A DNA stretch of 64,000 bases, from the NCBI GenBank assembly GCA_945860595.1, contig CAMAQV010000002.1, positions 61,346 through 125,345 on the forward strand, written 5' to 3'. The notes below the pieces were generated by a model, which saw nothing but the letters and a program-made list of their open reading frames with translations, ran no database searches and was not told where the DNA came from. A program made the position numbers and the translations under genes. The DNA is from Comamonas sp. lk (GTDB taxonomy: Bacteria > Pseudomonadota > Gammaproteobacteria > Burkholderiales > Burkholderiaceae_C). Below are positions 20,959 through 28,786 of the stretch, piece by piece. Numbering within the stretch: the stretch's first letter is position 1; each line of letters begins with the position of its first letter.

Positions 20959-23900
20959 GCGGAGCAGACGTGCAGGCGGCGTATGAATGCAATGGCCAGC
21001 GGGTGGCTCGGGAGCAGTTTTATGCGCTCGCCTGCGACCCACGCCGCAACGTGGTGGTCGAGGCTTGCGCCGGAGCGGGCAAGACATGGATGCTGGTCTC
21101 GCGCATGCTGCGCGCCCTGCTCGATGGGGCTCAGCCGCATGAGATTTTGGCGATCACCTTCACCAAAAAAGCGGCTGGTGAGATGCGGGCGCGCTTGCTG
21201 CAATGGGTCGAGGCGTTCAGCCGGGCGGATGACGCGCAGTTGCGCCGGGAGTTGGCAGCGCGTGGTATGGGAGCGCACGCGCGACCCGAGGATCTGGCGC
21301 GCTTGCGCGGATTGCACCGGCAACTGCTTTCAGCCAGTCGCCCGGTGCAGGTGCGCACGTTTCATAGCTGGTTTGCCAGCATCGCGGCCAGCGCACCGCT
21401 GGGCGAGCTGGCGGCCCTGGGTTTGCCGACCCAGTACGAACTGCTGGAAGACGACAAACCGGCCATCGCGCAGGTCTGGCGGCGCTTTCAGGTGCGCGTG
21501 GCGGCTGATCCGGCCGCCCGTGCGGACTACGTCGCCCTGCTGCAGACCCATGGCCGCAGCAACACGCGAAAAGCCTTGGAGGGCGCGCTGGCTAAGCGGG
21601 TGGAATTGGCGCTGGCGGATGCAGCGGGGGTTCTGGCCGGGTCGGTGGCGATGGTGGGCGCACAGTTCCCGGATTTTGACGGCCTGGATGCGCCTGCGCA
21701 GCGGGTGCACCATGCGGATGCACAGGATCTGTTGTGGGCAGCGGCGAGGGCACTTGGCGCGGCGACGCAAAATACTTTTGTTCAAGCCGCAGGCAAGCTG
21801 GAAAAAGCCCTCAGCAGCGGCGATGCCGAGGGTTTGTTTGCCGCGCTGCTGACGGCTGCGGGTGAAGCCCGCAAATTCAATGACACCCTGCCCGGCATCG
21901 ACTATGTGCGCCGGGCGCAAGACCTTTTACTGCGCGTGCGCGCGGCCCAGCAGCAGCAGGAGGCCTGGGCGCACCAACAGCGCATGACGCGCCTGAGCCG
22001 GGGCCTGCTGCAGGACTACGCCGCGCTCAAGCGCGAGCGCGGCTGGGTCGATATGAACGACCTGGAGCAGCTCGCCCTGCATCTGATGTCCGACCCCGTG
22101 CTCAGCGGCTGGGTGCAGGAGAGGCTCGATGCCCGGGTGACCCATGTGCTGATCGACGAATTCCAGGACACCAGCCCCTTGCAATGGCAGGCGCTCAAGA
22201 GCTGGCTGGGGGCCTACAGCGGTGCCGGTTATGCGCCGGGGATCTTCATTGTGGGTGACCCCAAGCAAAGCATTTACCGATTCCGCCGAGCCGAGCCGCA
22301 GGTTTTCAAGGCCGCTATGGACTATGTGCGCCAAGGGCTGGATGGCACCCTGTTGCGCTGCGACCATACCCGGCGCAACGCGCCCGCAGTGCTCGCGTGC
22401 GTTAACCACACTTTTTCTGCGGCGCAGGACGTGGGGCAGTTCCAGGGCTTTCGGCCCCACACCACCGAGTCGCAGGCCAGCGGACGGGTGCTGGCCCTGC
22501 CGCCCATTGCGCGCGAGGCAGCTGCCCCTGCTGCGCAGGTCGCTCCGCACTGGCGGGACTCGCTCAGCGCCCCGCGCTACGAAGCAGACGAAAACCGCAA
22601 GGCGCTGGAGTGCGCCCAGGTGGCGCATTGGATCGCGGCCGCCGTGCACGACCCAGCGCGCGGCATCGCCGCGCAGGACATCATGGTCCTGTCTCGCAAG
22701 CGGGAGCGGCTGGGCCTCATGCAGCAGGCCTTGGCCGCGCTGGGTGTGCCTGCCGAGCAGGTGGAAAAGCGTGAACTCGCCGAGGTGCCCGAAGTGCAGG
22801 ACCTGCTGTCGCTGGTGGATGCACTGGTCTCGCCCGGCCACGATTTGTCACTGGCGCAGGCGCTTAAATCGCCGGTCTTCGGCGTGGACGACGCGGCGCT
22901 TGCAGCGCTCGCCTTGCATGTGCGCGGCCTGCGTGCGGCGGCCAGTGCGCAGGGGCTGGCGGCGCCCGGTTGGCTGGAGGCTTTGCAAAGCCTCGGGCCG
23001 CAGCCCCCCCCGGACCTGCAGCTTTTTGTTCCCATTGCGGCGCAGCTCAGCCGCTGCCAGACGCTCTTGCGCACGTTGCCGCCGCACGACGCCCTCAGCC
23101 AGATTTTTGAAGAGTGCGACGTCCTGGCCCAGTACGCTCGGTGTGTGCCGCCTGGACGCTGCGCCGGAGTCCTGGCGCATCTGCGCGCGCTGCTGCTGGC
23201 GGCTTTGCAGGTGGATGCCGGACGCTTTGTGCATGCGTATGCGCTGGTGCGGGCGTTGCGTGCGGGTGGCTTCCCCGCCCCTCTGGTGGCGGTGCAGGGA
23301 GCCGTGCGTCTGCTGACGGTTCATGGTGCCAAGGGCTTGGAAGCGCCCGTGGTGGTTCTGCTCGATACCGACAGCGAGGCCCAGCGCGCCGATAGCATGT
23401 GCACGCTGGTGCAATGGCCGGGCGAGGCGGCGCACCCGACGCGCTTTGTGTTTTTGGCCAGCGCTACCCGGCCTCCTGCCTGCGCAGCGCTGGCCTTGGC
23501 CGAGGACCGCTTGGCGCAGGCGCGCGAGGAGCTCAACGCGCTGTACGTGGCGCTGACCCGTGCCGAGTTCACCTTGCTGATCTCTAGCGTGGTGCCCCGT
23601 AACGCCAATCCCTTGAGTTGGTGGACGCTGCTGCGAGCCCAGGACGCGGTGGAGTCGCCGCGGGGCTTGCTACAGGCCGACGAACCGAGGGAATTACCCG
23701 CCTGTGCAGCCTTGCGCGACAGCGCTGCGGCCGTGGTGCACTTGCCGGTTTTGCCCCACTTGGATCGGGTGCTGAGCCCGCAGCAAAGTGCAGTGGGGAA
23801 CGCCGCACCGCCCACTCTCGCGTCGCTGACCGGCCAGGCCATGCACCGCTTGCTTGAACGGCTGCCGGTTCAGCACGCGGCGCTTGCCGCGCCGTGGACG

Positions 23901-24308
23901 GCCGCGGATCTGGCCGCTGTGACAGTGGAATTTGCGCTGGACGCCGTGCAATGCGAAGCCGCACACGCCATGGCTCTGGGTATTCTGCGCGGGACCGCTG
24001 CCTGGTGTTTTGACCCCGGCGCGCTCAGCTGGGCTGCTAACGAAGTCAGCATCCAGGTCAGCGGGCGCAGCCTGCGCATAGACCGCTTGGTTCAGCGTCG
24101 CGACAACGCACAATGGTGGGTGTTGGACTACAAATCCGCCCCAGTGCCCGGGCAGGACGCCACACTACTGTCCCAACTCCGCAGCTACCGCGATGCGGTG
24201 GCCCGCGCCTACCCGCAAGCCACCGTGCGCGCGGCTTTTCTCACCCCACAGGGCGCATGCATTGAACTCCTCACCGACTCCTCCGATTCCGCTGACTCCC
24301 CCGACTGA
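20955..24308 (+). CDS. UvrD/AddA-like ATP-dependent exonuclease/helicase
   Basis: VVEACAGAGKTWMLVSRMLRALLDG..ILAITFTKKAAGEMRARL; IDEFQDTSPLQWQAL; VGDPKQSIYRFRRAEP; C-terminal nuclease VLDYKSAPVP. Confidence 0.9.
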   Translation: MSGADVQAAYECNGQRVAREQFYALACDPRRNVVVEACAGAGKTWMLVSRMLRALLDGAQPHEILAITFTKKAAGEMRARLLQWVEAFSRADDAQLRRELAARGMGAHARPEDLARLRGLHRQLLSASRPVQVRTFHSWFASIAASAPLGELAALGLPTQYELLEDDKPAIAQVWRRFQVRVAADPAARADYVALLQTHGRSNTRKALEGALAKRVELALADAAGVLAGSVAMVGAQFPDFDGLDAPAQRVHHADAQDLLWAAARALGAATQNTFVQAAGKLEKALSSGDAEGLFAALLTAAGEARKFNDTLPGIDYVRRAQDLLLRVRAAQQQQEAWAHQQRMTRLSRGLLQDYAALKRERGWVDMNDLEQLALHLMSDPVLSGWVQERLDARVTHVLIDEFQDTSPLQWQALKSWLGAYSGAGYAPGIFIVGDPKQSIYRFRRAEPQVFKAAMDYVRQGLDGTLLRCDHTRRNAPAVLACVNHTFSAAQDVGQFQGFRPHTTESQASGRVLALPPIAREAAAPAAQVAPHWRDSLSAPRYEADENRKALECAQVAHWIAAAVHDPARGIAAQDIMVLSRKRERLGLMQQALAALGVPAEQVEKRELAEVPEVQDLLSLVDALVSPGHDLSLAQALKSPVFGVDDAALAALALHVRGLRAAASAQGLAAPGWLEALQSLGPQPPPDLQLFVPIAAQLSRCQTLLRTLPPHDALSQIFEECDVLAQYARCVPPGRCAGVLAHLRALLLAALQVDAGRFVHAYALVRALRAGGFPAPLVAVQGAVRLLTVHGAKGLEAPVVVLLDTDSEAQRADSMCTLVQWPGEAAHPTRFVFLASATRPPACAALALAEDRLAQAREELNALYVALTRAEFTLLISSVVPRNANPLSWWTLLRAQDAVESPRGLLQADEPRELPACAALRDSAAAVVHLPVLPHLDRVLSPQQSAVGNAAPPTLASLTGQAMHRLLERLPVQHAALAAPWTAADLAAVTVEFALDAVQCEAAHAMALGILRGTAAWCFDPGALSWAANEVSIQVSGRSLRIDRLVQRRDNAQWWVLDYKSAPVPGQDATLLSQLRSYRDAVARAYPQATVRAAFLTPQGACIELLTDSSDSADSPD

Positions 24309-25599
24309 TGCTTCCGCTTTCGATGCGCCGGCATGGGACATTCCCGCGCTTGTGATCGGTGCGGGCCCTGCTGGCCTGATGGCGGCCGAGGTCTTGCAGG
24401 CCCAGGGTCATCTGGTGCACGTGTGTGACGCCATGCCATCGGTGGGGCGCAAATTTTTGCTGGCGGGTAAGGGGGGACTCAATATCAGCCACGCGGAACC
24501 TGCGACGATCTTTGCCAGCCGCTATGGTGCGCGCAGCGGGGTGATCGCGCCGATGCTGGAGGACTTCAACGCCGAGGCGCTGCGCAAATGGGTGCAAGAC
24601 CTGGGGCTGGACACTTTTGTCGGCAGCTCCGGGCGCATCTTTCCAACCGATATGAAGTCCGCCCCTTTGCTACGCGCGTGGCTGCACCGCCTGCGGCACC
24701 CGGCCACAGGGCACCCCGTTGTGCTGCACATGCGCCACCGCTGGACCGGGTGGGACGCTGCGCAGCGCTGGATTTTTTCGACGCCGGGTGGCCCGGTGTC
24801 CGTGCAGGCCCGTGCCGTGGTGCTGGCTTTGGGTGGTGCTAGCTGGGCCCGGCTGGGCTCGGATGGTGCCTGGGTGTCCCAGTTACAGGGCGGGGGTGTT
24901 GATGTCGCGCCTCTGTTGCCTTCCAATTGCGGATTCGACGTAGTGGGTGGCTGGAGCCCCTTTTTTGCCCAGCACTTTGCCGGACAGCCCCTGAAAACCG
25001 TGGCCCTTGAACTGCCCGCTGCGCCGGGTGTCACTCCGGATGGCGCGCCCTGGCGGCGCAAGGGTGAGATGGTGGCCACAGCCACCGGCGTGGAGGGCAG
25101 TCTGGTCTACGCCGCTAGCGCATTGCTGCGTGATGCGCTGAGGCGCGATGGGCATGCCGGTTTCCTGCTGGATTTGCTGCCTGACCTCTCTGCGCAAAGG
25201 GTGCGCGCCGAAATCAGCCACCCGCGCGGTGGGCGTTCGCTTGCAAGCCATCTGAAGAGCCGCTTGCGCTTGGATGGAATCAAGAGCGCCTTGTTGCATG
25301 AGGTGGTGCCCAAGTCGGTTTTTAACGATGCTGCCGCGCTGGCAGCAGCCATCAAGGCTTTGCCCATTCGTCTGGCGGGCGCGCGCCCGCTGGATGAGGC
25401 GATCAGTAGCGCGGGCGGAGTGCGCTTTGAGGCGCTAAGCCCGCAACTGATGACCCGCTTGCCGGGCGTTTTTTGTGCCGGTGAAATGCTGGACTGGGAG
25501 GCACCGACCGGCGGCTATTTGCTGCATGCCTGCCTGGCCACGGGGCGACAGGCGGGGCAGGGGGCCAGCAGCTTTTTGACCCGTGCAACGCCGCAGTAA
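24262..25599 (+). CDS. NAD(P)/FAD-dependent flavoprotein, HI0933-like (TIGR03862 type)
   Basis: ALVIGAGPAGLMAAEVLQAQGHLVHVCDAMPSVGRKFLLAGKGGLNISH...; start uncertain (ORF opens at 24193, TTG candidate at 24262). Confidence 0.78.
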   Translation: MNSSPTPPIPLTPPTDASAFDAPAWDIPALVIGAGPAGLMAAEVLQAQGHLVHVCDAMPSVGRKFLLAGKGGLNISHAEPATIFASRYGARSGVIAPMLEDFNAEALRKWVQDLGLDTFVGSSGRIFPTDMKSAPLLRAWLHRLRHPATGHPVVLHMRHRWTGWDAAQRWIFSTPGGPVSVQARAVVLALGGASWARLGSDGAWVSQLQGGGVDVAPLLPSNCGFDVVGGWSPFFAQHFAGQPLKTVALELPAAPGVTPDGAPWRRKGEMVATATGVEGSLVYAASALLRDALRRDGHAGFLLDLLPDLSAQRVRAEISHPRGGRSLASHLKSRLRLDGIKSALLHEVVPKSVFNDAAALAAAIKALPIRLAGARPLDEAISSAGGVRFEALSPQLMTRLPGVFCAGEMLDWEAPTGGYLLHACLATGRQAGQGASSFLTRATPQ

Positions 25600-25644
25600 T
25601 GGGGGCACACCCTTAAAGCCGGATGACAAAAAGGGAAAAATAAA

Positions 25645-25662
25645 CGTCATTTTTTATTGACA
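25645..25662. promoter_or_regulatory. PpsR operator 1 upstream of pucB (CGT-N12-ACA)
   Basis: CGT-CATTTTTTATTG-ACA; overlaps a -35-like TTGACA at 25657-25662. Confidence 0.65.
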
Positions 25663-25685
25663 CTTATGAATGTCACAAATAGACT
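25657..25685 (+). promoter_or_regulatory. Putative sigma-70-type puc promoter
   Basis: TTGACA (25657-25662) - 17 bp - TAGACT (25680-25685), flanked by PpsR-like sites. Confidence 0.6.
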
Positions 25686-25688
25686 ACA
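25671..25688. promoter_or_regulatory. PpsR operator 2 upstream of pucB
   Basis: TGT-CACAAATAGACT-ACA, exact TGT-N12-ACA, 8 bp after operator 1. Confidence 0.68.
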
Positions 25689-25708
25689 CTGCAAGCAGAC
25701 AAAATTTG

Positions 25709-25750
25709 CGGCCATAGGGGCCGTAAACCCACCGTGCGGGTAGAGCACGG
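25709..25750 (+). other. Two stem-loops in predicted puc 5' UTR
   Basis: CGGCC-ATAGG-GGCCG (25709-25723) and CCGTGC-GGGTAGA-GCACGG (25732-25750). Confidence 0.55.
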
Positions 25751-25779
25751 ATGTGTAGGTCTATTGAGGAGTCAAAACT

Positions 25780-25926
25780 ATGTCAGATAGCGTAGGGCCA
25801 TCCGGCCTGACCGACGCCCAATCGGAAGAAATACACCGGCACCTGATTCAAGGCACGCAAATCTTCGGAATGATTGCTGCCTTGGCCCATTTGCTGGCGT
25901 ACATCTATTCCCCTTGGCTCAAGTAA
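25780..25926 (+). CDS. pucB: Light-harvesting LH2 beta polypeptide
   Basis: 48 aa MSDSVGPSGLTDAQSEEIHRHLIQGTQIFGMIAALAHLLAYIYSPWLK; LH beta pattern with H in EEIH and AHLLA. Not in the supplied ORF track. Confidence 0.93.
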   Translation: MSDSVGPSGLTDAQSEEIHRHLIQGTQIFGMIAALAHLLAYIYSPWLK

Positions 25927-25938
25927 AAGGAGAGCACC

Positions 25939-26130
25939 ATGATTTATGGAAAACTTTGGACTGTGGTTAAACCTACGGTTGGGATTCCCATCTTCATCGC
26001 TGCTGTTGCCATTGCATCGTTCTCGGTGCACTTGGCACTCACGCTGAATACCACGTGGGTAAAGGCCTTTCTCAATGGCAAGGCAGCAACGGCGGCAGTT
26101 GTTGTTCAAATGCCGATTGATTCGGCCTGA
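25939..26130 (+). CDS. pucA: Light-harvesting LH2 alpha polypeptide
   Basis: 63 aa MIYGKLWTVVKPTVGIPIFIAAVAIASFSVHLALTLNTTWVKAFLNGKAATAAVVVQMPIDSA; WTVV-P-GIP and His31. Confidence 0.93.
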   Translation: MIYGKLWTVVKPTVGIPIFIAAVAIASFSVHLALTLNTTWVKAFLNGKAATAAVVVQMPIDSA

Positions 26131-26162
26131 TAGACGTCAACTTCGGTTTATGTCTTACGTCG

Positions 26163-26193
26163 TGGACCGGGAACCTGTTCCCGGTCCATTTTT
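26163..26193 (+). terminator. Strong stem-loop between pucA and pucC (attenuator or mRNA-stability hairpin)
   Basis: TGGACCGGGAA-CCTG-TTCCCGGTCCA (11 bp stem) then TTTTTC; immediately upstream of pucC ATG. Confidence 0.7.
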
Positions 26194-26196
26194 CGT

Positions 26197-27597
26197 ATGA
26201 CTAGCTTCACGCACGACGCGCCCGAGACGCCGCAACAGCCCTGGTGGGTGCGCTTGCTGCCCTTTTCGGATGTGGCGTCCAAAGATTTGCCATTGGGCCG
26301 CCTGATGCGGCTGGCCCTGTTCCAGGTTTCGGTCGGTATGGCTTTGGTGCTGCTGATTGGCACCCTCAACCGCGTGATGATTGTCGAGTTGAAGGTGCCG
26401 GCATCCCTGGTGGCGGTCATGGTCGCTATGCCGCTCATTTTTGCCCCTTTTCGCGCGGTGATCGGATACCGCTCCGACAAGCATGTGTCGGCCATCGGCT
26501 GGCGGCGGGTTCCTTATATTTGGATGGGCAGCCTGATTCAGTTCGGTGGGTTGGCCGTTATGCCTTTCGCTTTGTTGGTGTTGGCGGGTGCCGGCCAGTC
26601 GGCGAGCGTTCCGGGCTGGGTCGGACAAGTGGCCGTCGCGCTGGCCTTTTTGTTGGTTGGTGCCGGTTTGCACACCACCCAGACCGTGGGTCTGGCGCTG
26701 GCCACCGACCTGGCTCCGGTCGAAGACCAGCCCAAAGTGGTGGGTCTGATGTACGTGATGCTGCTCGCCGGTATGGTCTTCAGTGCCCTGCTGTTTGGCT
26801 ACCTGTTGCGCGACTTCAGCCCGGGCGCACTGATTCGGGTGATCCAAGGCGCTGCGGTGTTCACCATGGTGCTCAATGGCATTGCGGTATGGAAGCAGGA
26901 AACCATTGCCGCGCCCCGCGCGGCCGCAGTACAGACCGATCAGGATTTCGTGCAGGCCTGGAGCCGTTTCACGAAGGGCGAGAGCGCCAAGCGGCGTCTG
27001 ATCGCAGTGGGCCTGGGGACCATGGCGTTTACCATGGAAGATGTGCTGCTGGAGCCGTTCGGGGGCGAGATCCTGAATTTGACAGTGGGCGTCACCACCG
27101 CATTAACCGCCACGCTGGCCCTGGGTGGCTTGGCTGGGTTCGCATGGGCGTCGCGCGTGCTCAGCCAGGGCTTTGATCCATTTCGCATGGCGATGTGGGG
27201 AACCTTTGTCGGTGTACCGGCTTTCTTGTTGGTCATCGGTTCGGGGCTTACCGGTACCGTGTGGATGTTTGTTTTTGGGACCCTGCTGATCGGTTTCGGC
27301 GCCGGCATTTTTGGCCACGGCACCTTGACGGCAACCATGAATCTCGCCCCCAAAGACCAAGCCGGTCTGGCCCTGGGCGCGTGGGGCGCCGTGCAGGCCA
27401 CCGCTGCGGGCGTCGCGGTAGCCTGGGGCGGTATCATGCGCGATCTTGTGGCCCATGTGACCAACTCAGCTACCGGGTACCTGTCGGTGTACGTGCTGGA
27501 AGTCGTTCTGCTGCTGATCACGATGGTGGCTATGGTTCCCCTGTTACGTTCCCGCCCCGCAGCCAACCCTGCCTTTTTTCAAGGAGAGTCCTCATGA
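26197..27597 (+). CDS. pucC: PucC/LhaA-family MFS protein (LH assembly / BChl delivery)
   Basis: PucC-like: LFQVSVGMALVLLIGTLNRVMIVELKVPASLVAVMVAMPLIFAPFRAVIGYRSDKHVSAIGWRRVPYIWMGSLIQFGG. Confidence 0.92.
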   Translation: MTSFTHDAPETPQQPWWVRLLPFSDVASKDLPLGRLMRLALFQVSVGMALVLLIGTLNRVMIVELKVPASLVAVMVAMPLIFAPFRAVIGYRSDKHVSAIGWRRVPYIWMGSLIQFGGLAVMPFALLVLAGAGQSASVPGWVGQVAVALAFLLVGAGLHTTQTVGLALATDLAPVEDQPKVVGLMYVMLLAGMVFSALLFGYLLRDFSPGALIRVIQGAAVFTMVLNGIAVWKQETIAAPRAAAVQTDQDFVQAWSRFTKGESAKRRLIAVGLGTMAFTMEDVLLEPFGGEILNLTVGVTTALTATLALGGLAGFAWASRVLSQGFDPFRMAMWGTFVGVPAFLLVIGSGLTGTVWMFVFGTLLIGFGAGIFGHGTLTATMNLAPKDQAGLALGAWGAVQATAAGVAVAWGGIMRDLVAHVTNSATGYLSVYVLEVVLLLITMVAMVPLLRSRPAANPAFFQGESS

Positions 27598-27680
27598 AAG
27601 TTCACCATATTCTGTTGATCTTGTGGTTTCTGGCCCTGTTTTTCATGTTGGCTAACTGGTTCAACAAACCGAAGAAGTAA
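27594..27680 (+). CDS. 28-aa single-TM microprotein downstream of pucC
   Basis: MKVHHILLILWFLALFFMLANWFNKPKK; SD-like AAGGAGAG; ATG overlaps pucC stop as ATGA. Confidence 0.75.
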   Translation: MKVHHILLILWFLALFFMLANWFNKPKK

Positions 27681-27713
27681 ATCCACTGCGGGCTGCATGC
27701 GCCCTGTTTCCGC

Positions 27714-28631
27714 TCAACGCTTCGCTGAACGCGAAGACACGGCGATGCCGCCCACAATCAGCGCAAAAGCCGCCATGTGGTACCACTGCGGCCATTCGCC
27801 CAACGCCAGTGCCGACAACAGGGCGGCAAACAGCGGCGTGAGGTTGGCGAAAAAACCGGCGATGTTTGGTCCTGCCGCCTGTACGCCCAGGCCCCAGCAA
27901 CGGTAGGCTAGCAAGGCGGGAAATACGGCGACGTACACCAGCGCCGCCAGAAGCGGCAAGCCCCAGTCCACATGGGCCTGTTGCGTCAGCCACTCGGTCG
28001 CCGTGAAGCTACCTGACCAGAACAAGCCAAAGACGATTTGTGCCAACAAGAATGCTGCCCAATCCCCCCGTACCGTGGCTGGGTCTTTCGTCACACTGAG
28101 CAACCAGCTGTAGGCGGCCCAGCAGGCGGTAGCCAGCAACACGAAAATATCACCCAAAACCAGTTCCACCTGGAGCAAGGCGGGGACGTCGCCCCTGCAC
28201 AACACCAGCAGCACTCCCACGACGGACAGTACCGCGCCGATTAGTTGTGGTTTGCGCAGGCTTTGCCCGAAAAAAAGAACGCCGATGGCGAGCATGAACA
28301 CCGGCGTGCTCGATGCGACCAGGGTCACGTTGATCGGACTGGAGGTTTGCAAAGCCAGGTATTGAAAGCTGTTGTAGCACCCCACTCCCAGCAGCCCCAA
28401 CAGCGCGTAGCGGCGCCAGTGTGACCACAAGGCGCTATCAGAGCGCAGTACCCAGCGCGCCAGCGGCAACAACAACAACCCGGCCAGCACCCAGCGTAAA
28501 AAATTCAGAGTCATGGGTGAAATCAGCGTGTAGACCATGCGCCCGACCAGGGCATTACCGGCCCAAAAAAGCGGTGGCAGACACAACAGAAGAGCAGCCC
28601 GGGGTGTCAATCGACCGATGGGGGAAGACAT
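27714..28631 (-). CDS. DMT-family (EamA) transporter
   Basis: MSSPIGRLTPRAALLLCLPPLFWAGNALVGRMVYTLISPMTLNFLRWVLAGLLLLPLA; ten-TM EamA pattern. Confidence 0.88.
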   Translation of the reverse strand: MSSPIGRLTPRAALLLCLPPLFWAGNALVGRMVYTLISPMTLNFLRWVLAGLLLLPLARWVLRSDSALWSHWRRYALLGLLGVGCYNSFQYLALQTSSPINVTLVASSTPVFMLAIGVLFFGQSLRKPQLIGAVLSVVGVLLVLCRGDVPALLQVELVLGDIFVLLATACWAAYSWLLSVTKDPATVRGDWAAFLLAQIVFGLFWSGSFTATEWLTQQAHVDWGLPLLAALVYVAVFPALLAYRCWGLGVQAAGPNIAGFFANLTPLFAALLSALALGEWPQWYHMAAFALIVGGIAVSSRSAKR

Positions 28632-28693
28632 AGCGCGGGGTTCCGGGTTGCAGTGGGGATTCGCCCACCGGTGCGGCGGCTGAAAAAAGGTGA

Positions 28694-28786
28694 CGAGCCT
28701 TGACCCCGGCACTGGCTCTGCAGTTAGGGCTGCTTGGTTCCCCACCTGACCCGGTTGGCCGCTTCACCATGCGGGAAGGCCCGTCG
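28694..28786 (-). ncRNA. ffs: Bacterial small signal recognition particle RNA (4.5S)
   Basis: Minus-strand CGGGCCTTCCCGCATGGTGAAGCGGCCAACCGGGTCAGGTGGGGAACCAAGCAGCCCTAACTGCAGAGCCAGTGCCGGGGTCAAGGCTCG: GGTCAGG-GGAA-AGCAGCC core, adjacent to dnaX. Confidence 0.82.

Noticed and set aside
25780-26130. Possibility that the LH genes are pufBA (LH1)
   Set aside because: Alpha has the LH2 WTVV-P-GIP N-terminus, beta has the LH2-type EEIHRHLIQGTQIF, and the operon continues to pucC rather than pufLM.
27594-27680. 28-aa ORF as a PufX or PufY homologue
   Set aside because: Located in puc rather than puf, only 28 aa, and no recognisable resemblance; kept as an unassigned LH2-linked microprotein.
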